Assembly (NCBI RefSeq): GCF_021699195.1
Contig: NZ_SSXE01000014.1
Span: 1 to 64,000, forward strand
Length of the DNA stretch: 64,000 nt
Source of the DNA: Nonomuraea sp. MG754425
GTDB lineage: Bacteria > Actinomycetota > Actinomycetes > Streptosporangiales > Streptosporangiaceae
Direction: 5' to 3'
Each line of letters starts with the position of its first letter. The first letter of the stretch is position 1. Positions 1-7,394 of this stretch are shown one piece after another. The position numbers and the translations under genes are program-made. The notes beneath the pieces were generated by a model that saw nothing but the letters and a program-made list of their open reading frames with translations, was not told the DNA's origin and did no database searches.

Positions 1-696
1 GCGACGCTCTGCGGGGCGGCGGCGGGCACGACGGGGGCGCTGCTCGTCGGGGGGACGGAGCGGGCCCCGGTCGCCGCCCTCCCGAGGACGGCCCCCGTGC
101 CGTCGGCGAGCCTGGCCGGGCTGAGCGCGACGGCCGCCCGCGTGCTGCCCAGCGTGGTCTCCGTGGAGACGCGCAGCTCGGGCGGCTCCGGCTTCGTGGT
201 GGACGCCAACGGTCATATCCTCACCAACGCCCACGTCGTCAGCGGCAGCAGCACGGTGACCGTGGTGCTGCACGACGGCAGCCGGCTGAGCGCCCGCGTG
301 GCCGGTTCGGACAGCGCCGAGGACCTGGCCGTGCTGGAGGTGGACTACCCGGAGGAGCTGACGCCCGCCACGCTCGGCCGCTCCTCGGACCTGTCCGTCG
401 GTGACCAGGTGCTGGCCATCGGCTCGCCGCTGGGCCTGTCCGGCACGGTCACCTCGGGCATCGTCAGCGCCCTCGACCGGGAGGTGCGGCTGGGCGGTTC
501 CCGGCGCACGGCCGTGCAGACCGACGCCTCCATCAACCCAGGCAACTCCGGGGGACCGCTGGTGAACGCCCGTGGCGAGGTCGTGGGGGTGAACACGGCG
601 ATCGCGTCCTCCCGGGGAGGCGGGAACATCGGCATCGGCTTCGCCATCCCCATCGACAGGGCGGCGCCGATCGCGGAACGTATCATCCGAAACTAG
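1..696 (+). CDS. S1C trypsin-like serine protease (HtrA/DegP type), 5' end outside window
   Basis: The frame is open from base 1, so the start lies upstream. The first residues (ATLCGAAAGTTGALLVGG) look like the end of a membrane anchor or signal segment, followed by a short linker and a chymotrypsin-fold protease domain. The triad is visible: His in NAHVV (codon at 232), Asp in EDLAVLEV (codon at 322) and Ser in GNSGGPLV (codon at 547). The protein stops right after the protease fold (IPIDRAAPIAERIIRN), so the C-terminal PDZ domain usual in HtrA/DegP is missing. It is probably an envelope protease for misfolded or signalling substrates. It ends 10 bases before a response regulator and is probably co-transcribed with that two-component system. 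Confidence 0.9.
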   Translation, partial: ATLCGAAAGTTGALLVGGTERAPVAALPRTAPVPSASLAGLSATAARVLPSVVSVETRSSGGSGFVVDANGHILTNAHVVSGSSTVTVVLHDGSRLSARVAGSDSAEDLAVLEVDYPEELTPATLGRSSDLSVGDQVLAIGSPLGLSGTVTSGIVSALDREVRLGGSRRTAVQTDASINPGNSGGPLVNARGEVVGVNTAIASSRGGGNIGIGFAIPIDRAAPIAERIIRN

Positions 697-706
697 GGTC
701 CAGGGC

Positions 707-1375
707 ATGCGACTGCTGGTGGTTGAGGACGAGGAGGACCTGGTCGACGCGCTGCGCGTCGGCCTCGTCCGGGCCGGTTACGCGGTGGACGTCGCCTACG
801 ACGCTCCGTCGGCGCACGAGAAATTGCTGGTCAACGCCTACGATCTGGTCCTGCTCGATCTGAACCTGCCGGGCGGCGACGGCTTCCAGCTCTGCCGGGG
901 CCTGCGCGCGGCGGGCCAGGGCGTGCGGATCATCATGGTGACCGCCCGTGACCGGCTGGACGACCGCGTCCGCGGCCTCGACGAGGGCGCGGACGACTAC
1001 CTGGTCAAGCCGTTCGCCTTCCCCGAGCTGCTGGCCAGGGTGCGGGCGCTGCTGCGCAGGGACGCCGGCGGCGGCACCTCCGTGCTGGAGGTGGGCGGCC
1101 TGCGGATCGACACCGCCCGGCTGGAGGTGTCGCTGGACGGCAGGTCGCTGGCCCTCACCCCCAAGGAATACGGTGTGCTGCACTACCTGATGACCCGGCC
1201 CGGCCACGTGGTGTCCACCGAGGAACTGCTCGAACACGTCTGGGACGAGCACGCCGACCCGTTCACCAGCACCGTCCGCGTCACGGTCGGCAACCTGCGG
1301 CGCAAGCTGCAGGAGGAGGGCCTGATCGAGACCGTGATCAGCCGGGGTTACCGGCTCAAGGAGCCGGTGTCGTGA
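707..1375 (+). CDS. OmpR/PhoB-family response regulator
   Basis: A 222-residue two-domain regulator. The N-terminal receiver has the acidic pocket VVEDEED and phospho-acceptor Asp51 in LLDLNLPGGDG, with Thr in MVTAR and Lys in YLVKPF. The C-terminal winged helix (about residues 125-220) has the OmpR hallmarks LTPKEYGVLHYL and TVRVTVGNLRRKL. It should bind DNA as a dimer once phosphorylated by the kinase encoded immediately downstream, whose GTG start overlaps this stop codon (GTGA). Target genes cannot be told from the sequence; the HtrA-like protease just upstream is an obvious candidate. Confidence 0.93.
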   Translation: MRLLVVEDEEDLVDALRVGLVRAGYAVDVAYDAPSAHEKLLVNAYDLVLLDLNLPGGDGFQLCRGLRAAGQGVRIIMVTARDRLDDRVRGLDEGADDYLVKPFAFPELLARVRALLRRDAGGGTSVLEVGGLRIDTARLEVSLDGRSLALTPKEYGVLHYLMTRPGHVVSTEELLEHVWDEHADPFTSTVRVTVGNLRRKLQEEGLIETVISRGYRLKEPVS

Positions 1376-2547
1376 TCCACACCATCCGCTTCCGGATCAC
1401 CGTCCTGTATTCGGGCCTGCTGTTCGTGCTGGCCACGCTGGTGCTGGGCGGCATCTACTACGGCGTGTCCAAGACCACCGAGCAGCGTCCGGTCTCGACC
1501 GAGCTGGCCAAGGCGTACAACGAGGACGACCAGTACCTCGGCAAGCGCGAGGTGGTCTTCATGGAGGAGGTCGAGAACGCGGTCAACGTGCGCACGATGG
1601 CCACGCTGCGCGACTACTCGCTGGTCACGCTGGCCGGTCTCTACGTCGCCAGCCTGGGCATCGGCTGGGTGCTGGCGGGACGGGTGCTGCGGCCGGTGCG
1701 GTCGATCACCCGTACGACGGAGGAGATCCAGGCGACCGACCTGAAGCGGCGCATCAAGCTGCACGGCCCGCGCGACGAGCTGAAGGACCTGGCCGACACC
1801 ATCGACACCATGCTCGACCGGCTGGAGGAGGGCTTCCGGGCGCAGCGGCAGCTCATCGACGACGCCTCGCACGAGCTGCGCAGCCCGCTGACCATCATCA
1901 GGGCCAACGTGGACGCCGTGCTGGCCGCCCCCGACGCCAGCGACGAGGAGCGGGCCAGGGCGGTGGCCATCGTGGACCGCGCCACCACCCGCATGACCAG
2001 GCTGGTTGAGGACCTGCTGGCCACGGCCAGGCGGCAGGGCACCGCGTTCGCCGACGCCGACGTCGAACTCGCCAGGGTGGTGGGGGAGGCGTGCGAGGAG
2101 CACGCCGCTCCGGCCGCCGCCCGCGACATCACGATCACCCGCCGGCTCGGCACGGGCCTGGACATGGCCGGCGACGCCGACGCGCTGCGCCGGGCGGTGG
2201 CCAACCTGCTGTCCAACGCCGTGCGCCTGTCGCCGTCCGGCAGCACGATCAGGGTGGCGGTGGGCCGGAGCGAGGGCTGGTTGTGGGCGGCGGTCCGCGA
2301 CGACGGCCCCGGGCTGCGCGAGGCGGACCAGGCGCGGGTGTTCGACCGCTTCTGGCGCGGCGAGGCCAGCCGCCGGGATCGTCACACGGGTCTGGGGCTG
2401 GCGATCGTCCGGCAGATCGTGGAGTCGCACGGGGGTCGCGTGGCGGTGTTCTCGCGGCTGGGGGAGGGGGCGACGTTCGTGCTCTGGCTGCCGCCCCGCG
2501 AAGGGGCGCCCGGCACGCCGCCCGAGAGCAACCCGCTGGCGACCTGA
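1372..2547 (+). CDS. Sensor histidine kinase, HAMP-HisKA-HATPase_c
   Basis: The GTG start overlaps the response regulator stop by four bases, so translation is coupled. The 391 residues show a first membrane helix (about 10-30), a short extracytoplasmic segment of about 50 residues, a second helix (about 84-104), a HAMP linker, a dimerisation helix with the phospho-acceptor His167 in DDASHELRSPLTII, and an ATPase domain with N box NLLSNAV, G1 DDGPGL and G2 GLGLAIV. The sensory loop is small, suggesting a membrane or periplasmic stress signal or an accessory sensor. Cognate partner of the preceding regulator by position and overlap. Confidence 0.93.
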   Translation: MIHTIRFRITVLYSGLLFVLATLVLGGIYYGVSKTTEQRPVSTELAKAYNEDDQYLGKREVVFMEEVENAVNVRTMATLRDYSLVTLAGLYVASLGIGWVLAGRVLRPVRSITRTTEEIQATDLKRRIKLHGPRDELKDLADTIDTMLDRLEEGFRAQRQLIDDASHELRSPLTIIRANVDAVLAAPDASDEERARAVAIVDRATTRMTRLVEDLLATARRQGTAFADADVELARVVGEACEEHAAPAAARDITITRRLGTGLDMAGDADALRRAVANLLSNAVRLSPSGSTIRVAVGRSEGWLWAAVRDDGPGLREADQARVFDRFWRGEASRRDRHTGLGLAIVRQIVESHGGRVAVFSRLGEGATFVLWLPPREGAPGTPPESNPLAT

Positions 2548-2625
2548 CCCACCTGCGGGCTGCGGGATCTTGGGCTGGTTTCACCCCTGTGAACAATTCC
2601 TCACCTCACACTCGCCTTTCTCAAG

Positions 2626-2694
2626 AATTGGTGTAAACCAATTGGTCTAATCCAATTTTCGGTACATGCTGCGTATAATTGGATTAGACCTCTC
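2626..2694. promoter_or_regulatory. Three GntR/HutC-type operator palindromes in the ppdK promoter
   Basis: Site 1 (2626-2643) is AATTGGTGTAAACCAATT, with perfect 7-base arms. Site 2 (2640-2657) is AATTGGTCTAATCCAATT, with one mismatch. Site 3 (2677-2694) begins AATTGGATTAGACC. Each contains the HutC-subfamily core GTnTAnAC, intact in site 1 and with one change in sites 2 and 3; it also resembles DasR sites (TGGTCTAGACCA). Bases 2644-2657 and 2677-2690 form a perfect 14-base inverted repeat with a 19-base spacer enclosing most of the -10 element. This is a repressor-like layout. The regulator is not encoded next to it. Confidence 0.6.
2674..2679 (+). promoter_or_regulatory. ppdK: Consensus -10 element (TATAAT) for ppdK
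   Basis: A perfect TATAAT lies about 120 bases before the ppdK start, in an AT-rich island unusual for this window. No good -35 hexamer sits 16-18 bases upstream (TCCAAT is the best there), so activation or relief of repression through the flanking palindromes is plausible. The rest of the 250-base gap (2548-2797) shows no gene. Confidence 0.5.
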
Positions 2695-2797
2695 ATACGG
2701 CTTTGACCAGCACAAACAGCGAATTATACGAGGAGTGAAGTTTCGTCATCAATTTCACCGGTAGAGTCCGGGACAGAGGCGTTCGATTGGAGCAACG

Positions 2798-5434
2798 GTG
2801 GCCAAGTACGTTTACCACTTCACCGACGGCAACAGGAATCTCAAGGATCTTCTCGGCGGAAAGGGCGCGAACCTCGCCGAAATGACCAACCTTGGGCTGC
2901 CCGTTCCCCCCGGGTTCACGATCACCACCGAGGCGTGCCGCCACTACCTGGCGGACGGCTCCGTTCCCGGCGGGCTGGACCAGGAGGTCGCCGGGCACCT
3001 GGAGGCGCTGGAAGCCCGGATGGGCCGCAAGCTCGGCCAGGCCGACGACCCGCTGCTGGTGAGCGTGCGCTCCGGAGCGAAGTTCTCGATGCCGGGCATG
3101 ATGGAGACCGTCCTCAACATCGGGCTCAACGACGAGTCGGTGCACGGGCTGGCCAAACAGTCGGGCGGCAACGACCGCTTCGCCTGGGACTCCTACCGCA
3201 GGCTCATCCAGATGTTCGGCAAGACCGTGCTCGGCATCGACGGCGACCTGTTCGAGCACGCCCTCGACGACCTCAAAGGCCGCCGCCAGGACACCGACCT
3301 CGACTCGGGCGAACTGCAGCGGCTCGTGGAGACGTACAAGGGGATCGTGCGCGAGCAGACCGGCAGGGACTTCCCCGCCGACCCGCGCGAGCAGATGCGC
3401 CTGGCCGTCATGGCCGTCTTCGACTCCTGGAACGCCCCGCGCGCCATCCTCTACCGCCGCCAGGAGCGCATCCCCGCCGACCTCGGCACCGCCGTGAACA
3501 TCATGGCCATGGTCTTCGGCAACTACGGCGACGACTCGGGCACCGGCGTGGCCTTCACCCGCGACCCCGGCTCGGGACAGCAGGGCATCTACGGCGACTA
3601 CCTGCAGAACGCCCAGGGCGAGGACGTCGTGGCCGGCATCCGCAACACCATCCCCCTGGAGCACCTCGAACGCATCGACCGGCACTCCTACGACCAGCTC
3701 CTCGGCATCATGGAGACCCTGGAGAACCACTACCGCGACCTGTGTGACATCGAGTTCACCATCGAGCGCGGCACGTTGTGGATGTTGCAGACGCGGGTCG
3801 GCAAGCGCACCGCGGCGGCGGCGTTCCGCATCGCCACCCAGCTCGTGGACCAGGGCCTGATCACCATCGACGAGGCCGTCACCCGGGTCACCGGCGACCA
3901 GCTCGCCCAGCTCATGTTCCCCCGCTTCGACGGCGGCGCGGAGAAGCGGAAGATCGTCAAGGGCATGAACGCCTCGCCCGGGGCCGCCGTCGGCAAGGCC
4001 GTCTTCTCCTCCGAACGCGCCGTCGAGCTGGCGCGGCGCGGCCAGGACGTCATCCTCGTCCGCCGCGAGACCAACCCCGACGACCTGGCCGGCATGATCG
4101 CCGCCAGGGGCATCCTGACCAGCCGCGGCGGCAAGACCTCGCACGCCGCCGTGGTGGCCCGCGGCATGGGCAAGACGTGCGTCTGCGGGGCCGAGGAACT
4201 GGAGGTCCTGACGGCCGAGCGGCGCTTCGTCGCGCCCGGCGACGTGGTCGTCTCCGAAGGCGACGTCATCTCCATCGACGGCACGACGGGCGAGGTCTTC
4301 CTCGGTGCGGTGCCGGTCGTGGACTCGGCCGTGGTCGAGTACTTCGAGGGCACCGCCGGGCCGGAGGACGACCTGGTCAAGGCCGTGGACCGGATCATGC
4401 ACCACGCCGACGGGGCCCGCCGCCTCGGTGTCCGCGCCAACGCCGACACCCCCGAGGACGCGGCCCGCGCCCGCCGCTTCGGCGCTCAGGGCGTCGGGTT
4501 GTGCCGCACCGAGCACATGTTCCTGGGCGAGCGCCGTCAGCTCGTGGAGGACCTCGTCCTGGCCGCGAGCGATCCCGAACGCCAGGCGGCCCTGGACGCG
4601 CTGGAGCCCCTCCAGAAGTCCGACTTCATCGGCATCTTCCAGGCCATGGACGGAGCCCCCGTCACCATCCGCCTCCTCGACCCGCCGCTGCACGAGTTCC
4701 TGCCCGACATCGTGGACCTGTCGGTCAAGTCCGCCACGGGAGCGGCCACCGACAAGGACCGCAGGCTCCTGAGCGCGGTCAAGCGCCTGCACGAGCAGAA
4801 CCCGATGCTCGGCCTGCGCGGCGTACGGCTCGGCCTGGTCATCCCCGGCCTGTTCGCGATGCAGGTGCGCGCCATCGCGCAGGCCGCCGCCGAGGTGCCG
4901 GGGGCCCGCCCGGAGATCATGATCCCGCTGGTGGCGGCGGTGCAGGAGCTGGAGTCCGTACGCGAGGAGGCCGTCAAGATCCTCGCGGACGCCGGGGTCG
5001 AGGCGCTGATCGGCACCATGATCGAGGTGCCCAGGGCGGCCCTGACGGCCGGCCAGATCGCCGAGGCCGCCGAGTTCTTCTCCTTCGGCACCAACGACCT
5101 GACCCAGATGGCGTGGGGCTTCTCCCGCGACGACGTCGAGTCGGCCTTCTTCTCGCGCTACCTCGACCTCGGCATCTTCGGCGTCTCCCCGTTCGAGACG
5201 ATCGACAGGGAGGGCGTGGGCCGCCTGGTGGAGATCGCGGTGCGGGAGGGCCGGGCGGCCCGGCCGGACCTGCACCTCGGCATCTGCGGCGAGCACGGCG
5301 GCGACCCCGACTCGGTGCACTTCTGCCACGAGGTGGGCCTCGACTACGTCTCCTGCTCCCCGTTCCGCATCCCGGTGGCCCGCCTGGAAGCGGGCCGCGC
5401 CGCCCTGGCCGCGGGCGGTTCCGACACCCGCTGA
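2798..5434 (+). CDS. ppdK: Pyruvate, phosphate dikinase
   Basis: Interconverts pyruvate + ATP + Pi and PEP + AMP + PPi in the cytosol, linking glycolysis and gluconeogenesis. The 878-residue length and domain order are typical: N-terminal ATP-grasp nucleotide-binding domain (LGGKGANLAEM near the start, SVRSGAKFSMPGMMETVLN), the central swivelling phosphohistidine domain with catalytic His449 in GGKTSHAAVVARGMGK, and a C-terminal PEP-utilising TIM barrel with GTNDLTQMAWGFSRDD and the catalytic Cys in GICGEHGGDP. The GTG start follows GGAG at normal spacing. The gene stands alone behind its own operator cluster and ends 10 bases from a convergent hydrolase gene. Confidence 0.97.
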   Translation: MAKYVYHFTDGNRNLKDLLGGKGANLAEMTNLGLPVPPGFTITTEACRHYLADGSVPGGLDQEVAGHLEALEARMGRKLGQADDPLLVSVRSGAKFSMPGMMETVLNIGLNDESVHGLAKQSGGNDRFAWDSYRRLIQMFGKTVLGIDGDLFEHALDDLKGRRQDTDLDSGELQRLVETYKGIVREQTGRDFPADPREQMRLAVMAVFDSWNAPRAILYRRQERIPADLGTAVNIMAMVFGNYGDDSGTGVAFTRDPGSGQQGIYGDYLQNAQGEDVVAGIRNTIPLEHLERIDRHSYDQLLGIMETLENHYRDLCDIEFTIERGTLWMLQTRVGKRTAAAAFRIATQLVDQGLITIDEAVTRVTGDQLAQLMFPRFDGGAEKRKIVKGMNASPGAAVGKAVFSSERAVELARRGQDVILVRRETNPDDLAGMIAARGILTSRGGKTSHAAVVARGMGKTCVCGAEELEVLTAERRFVAPGDVVVSEGDVISIDGTTGEVFLGAVPVVDSAVVEYFEGTAGPEDDLVKAVDRIMHHADGARRLGVRANADTPEDAARARRFGAQGVGLCRTEHMFLGERRQLVEDLVLAASDPERQAALDALEPLQKSDFIGIFQAMDGAPVTIRLLDPPLHEFLPDIVDLSVKSATGAATDKDRRLLSAVKRLHEQNPMLGLRGVRLGLVIPGLFAMQVRAIAQAAAEVPGARPEIMIPLVAAVQELESVREEAVKILADAGVEALIGTMIEVPRAALTAGQIAEAAEFFSFGTNDLTQMAWGFSRDDVESAFFSRYLDLGIFGVSPFETIDREGVGRLVEIAVREGRAARPDLHLGICGEHGGDPDSVHFCHEVGLDYVSCSPFRIPVARLEAGRAALAAGGSDTR

Positions 5435-5444
5435 TCCGCGCGGG

Positions 5445-6221
5445 TCACCGGCTCTCCAGGAACTCCAGCAGCACCTTGTCGTAGACGTCCGGCCGCTCCA
5501 TGTTCGGGTAGTGGGCGGCCCCGTCGATGGAGACGGACCGTCCGCCGGGCACCGTCCGCACCAGCCGTTCGGCCATCGAGAGGTGGTCGGCCGAGTCCTC
5601 GGCCCCGTGCACGGCCAGCACCGGGACCCGGATCGAGGCGATCCGCTCCCACGTGCCGGCCACCGGCACCAGGTGGTCCGGCTCGCCGGCGGAGTGCTTG
5701 GACATCGTGCTCCTGGCCATCCGCGTCAGCCTGCTCACCACCACCGGATCGAGGTCGCCGAGCGTCCGGCGCGGTCCCGTGCCGAGCGCCGTGAACGCCG
5801 CCACCGACGCGTCGAGGTCGCCGGCCGCCATGGCCGCGTGCCAGGCCGCGAGGGACCGGGTGGTCCACGGGTCCTCGAAGTACGGCTCGCTCGTCCCCGC
5901 TCCCGTCACGACCACGGCGCGGACGAGTTCCGGATGCTCCAGGGCGGTGTCGACCGCGATGCCCGCCCCCATGGACACCCCGACCAGCACGGCGGGCCCG
6001 GTGTCCAGGTGACGCAGCAGCCCGGCGAGGTCGTCGGTGAGCCGGTACGGCCCGGTGGCGTTGGCGGAGCGGCCGTGACCGCGGGCGTCGGGAGCGATCA
6101 CCCGGTGCCGCGCGGCGAGGACCGGGAGCTGGGCCGCCCACATCCCGTGATCCAGGAACCCCCCGTGCAGCAGGACGACGGGACGGCCGGCTCCGCGATC
6201 GATCCAGAACAGATCCTTCAT
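5445..6221 (-). CDS. Alpha/beta hydrolase
   Basis: A 258-residue single-domain alpha/beta-hydrolase. Visible motifs are the oxyanion strand VVLLHGGFLDHGMW, the nucleophile elbow GVSMGAG, the acid residue region VHGAEDSADH and the catalytic His in GAAHYPN. Substrate cannot be deduced; the family includes esterases, lactonases and haloperoxidase-like enzymes. It is divergent from a MarR regulator, and one of two copies of a likely MarR operator covers its start codon, so it is probably repressed by that protein. Confidence 0.85.
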   Translation of the reverse strand: MKDLFWIDRGAGRPVVLLHGGFLDHGMWAAQLPVLAARHRVIAPDARGHGRSANATGPYRLTDDLAGLLRHLDTGPAVLVGVSMGAGIAVDTALEHPELVRAVVVTGAGTSEPYFEDPWTTRSLAAWHAAMAAGDLDASVAAFTALGTGPRRTLGDLDPVVVSRLTRMARSTMSKHSAGEPDHLVPVAGTWERIASIRVPVLAVHGAEDSADHLSMAERLVRTVPGGRSVSIDGAAHYPNMERPDVYDKVLLEFLESR

Positions 6222-6269
6222 GACAACCAAGGTGTCATATGGGCGCAACAATGACAACCGGGGTGTCAT
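6220..6269. promoter_or_regulatory. Duplicated MarR-type operator between hydrolase and marR genes
   Basis: Two near-identical imperfect palindromes occur: ATGACAACCAAGGTGTCAT at 6220-6238 and ATGACAACCGGGGTGTCAT at 6251-6269. Start-to-start spacing is 31 bases, about three helical turns. The first overlaps the hydrolase start codon, and the second sits just before the marR GTG. This fits autorepression plus repression of the divergent hydrolase. Confidence 0.7.
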
Positions 6270-6278
6270 CATGGACGG

Positions 6279-6752
6279 GTGAGCGACACAGACCGCGACC
6301 CGGCGGCCGGCGCGCCGACCGACCGGCTCTCCGAGGTGTTCGACCTGGTGGGCCCGCTCTACCGGCGCGCCCAGCGCAAGGTCGAGCAGGACGCGCCCAT
6401 CGAAGGGCTCTCGGTCGGCGTGCGCGCCGTGCTCGTCATGCTGCGCGAGCAGGGCCCCATGACCGTCCCCCAGATGGGCCGGGCCCAGGCCCTGAGCAGG
6501 CAGTTCGTGCAGCGCATGACCAACGACGCGGCCGGGCGGGGCCTGGTCGGGTTCGCCCCCAACCCGGCGCACAAGCGCTCCTCGCTCATCCGCCTCACGC
6601 CCGCGGGCCGGGCGGCCGTCGACGCCGTCGTCGAGCGCGAGCGCGCGATGTTGCGCCAGGTCGGCGGCGACCTCACCGAGGCCGAGATCGAGGCGTGCCT
6701 CAGCGTCCTGGCCCGCCTGCTCCGCCTCCTCGACGACATCGACATGGACTGA
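6279..6752 (+). CDS. MarR-family transcriptional regulator
   Basis: 157 residues with the winged-helix fold of MarR: helices around GVRAVLVMLREQGPMTVPQMGRAQALSRQ, recognition helix region QFVQRMTNDAAGRGLV, wing with NPAHKRSSLIRLTPAGRAAVDAV, and a C-terminal dimerisation helix. It starts at GTG 6279. It is divergent from an alpha/beta hydrolase with two operator copies between them, so the likely role is a ligand-responsive repressor of both genes. The ligand is unknown. Confidence 0.88.
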   Translation: MSDTDRDPAAGAPTDRLSEVFDLVGPLYRRAQRKVEQDAPIEGLSVGVRAVLVMLREQGPMTVPQMGRAQALSRQFVQRMTNDAAGRGLVGFAPNPAHKRSSLIRLTPAGRAAVDAVVERERAMLRQVGGDLTEAEIEACLSVLARLLRLLDDIDMD

Positions 6753-6762
6753 CGGGCAGTGC

Positions 6763-7314
6763 TCAGCCCGCTCCAGGCAGCCGGGCCTCGTCGTCCCAGT
6801 CGGGGACGGTCACCGTGCCGGAGACCCAGTCGCGGCGCAGCACCGCGTAGCCGATCGAGTCGTACACCGCCCCGTCCGGCGCGGGCCAGGCTTCCCGGTA
6901 GTGCGACTCCTTCACGTACCCGCACTTGCGGAAGACGGCCCGCATCGCGTGGTTGTCCTGCCGGGTGTTGCCCTCGATCCGCCGGTAGGCGGGAAACTCC
7001 GTGAAGACGTACGAGGTCAGCCAGGTGACGGCCGCCGTCCCGAGCCCTCGCCCGCGCCACGCCGCCCGGATCCGCAGGTCGAACATGGGCGTGTGGTCGG
7101 TGAGGTCCTGCAGTCGCACCAGGCCCGCCCGTTCCCCGTCGGCCACCAGCCAGAACGTCCGGCTCTCCGCGTCGTCGTAGGACCCGTCGGCGACCCGCCG
7201 CCGGATGGCCGTCGCCTCCTGGACACTGGCGTGGAACGGCCACTCCTCGCCGGTCAGGAAGCCGACGAGGGCTTCGGCCTGGCCGGGGGAGAATCGCGAG
7301 AATTCGAGGCGCAC
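6763..7314 (-). CDS. GNAT family N-acetyltransferase (RimJ-like)
   Basis: 183 residues of GNAT fold. The acetyl-CoA binding segment is visible as RIRAAWRGRGLGTAAVTWL, followed by the conserved IEGNTRQDNHAMRAVFRKCGYVKE typical of RimJ/RimL-type ribosomal-protein or small-molecule acetyltransferases. It starts at GTG 7314. It converges with marR, leaving about 10 bases between the ends. The acceptor substrate cannot be assigned. Confidence 0.85.
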   Translation of the reverse strand: MRLEFSRFSPGQAEALVGFLTGEEWPFHASVQEATAIRRRVADGSYDDAESRTFWLVADGERAGLVRLQDLTDHTPMFDLRIRAAWRGRGLGTAAVTWLTSYVFTEFPAYRRIEGNTRQDNHAMRAVFRKCGYVKESHYREAWPAPDGAVYDSIGYAVLRRDWVSGTVTVPDWDDEARLPGAG

Positions 7315-7361
7315 GAGGCCGATCGTCCCGGCGGCTCGCGCCTGTGGTCAACCGGTTTAGA

Positions 7362-7388
7362 CCCGCCGCCCCGCGCCGGGGCGGCGGG
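7362..7388 (-). terminator. Hairpin terminator downstream of the DUF4874/DUF4832 gene
   Basis: A perfect 12-base stem (CCCGCCGCCCCG at 7362-7373, CGGGGCGGCGGG at 7377-7388) has a 3-base loop and lies just after the stop at 7395 in the direction of transcription. No U-tract is present, as is common in GC-rich actinobacteria. Confidence 0.65.
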
Positions 7389-7394
7389 GGCGGG

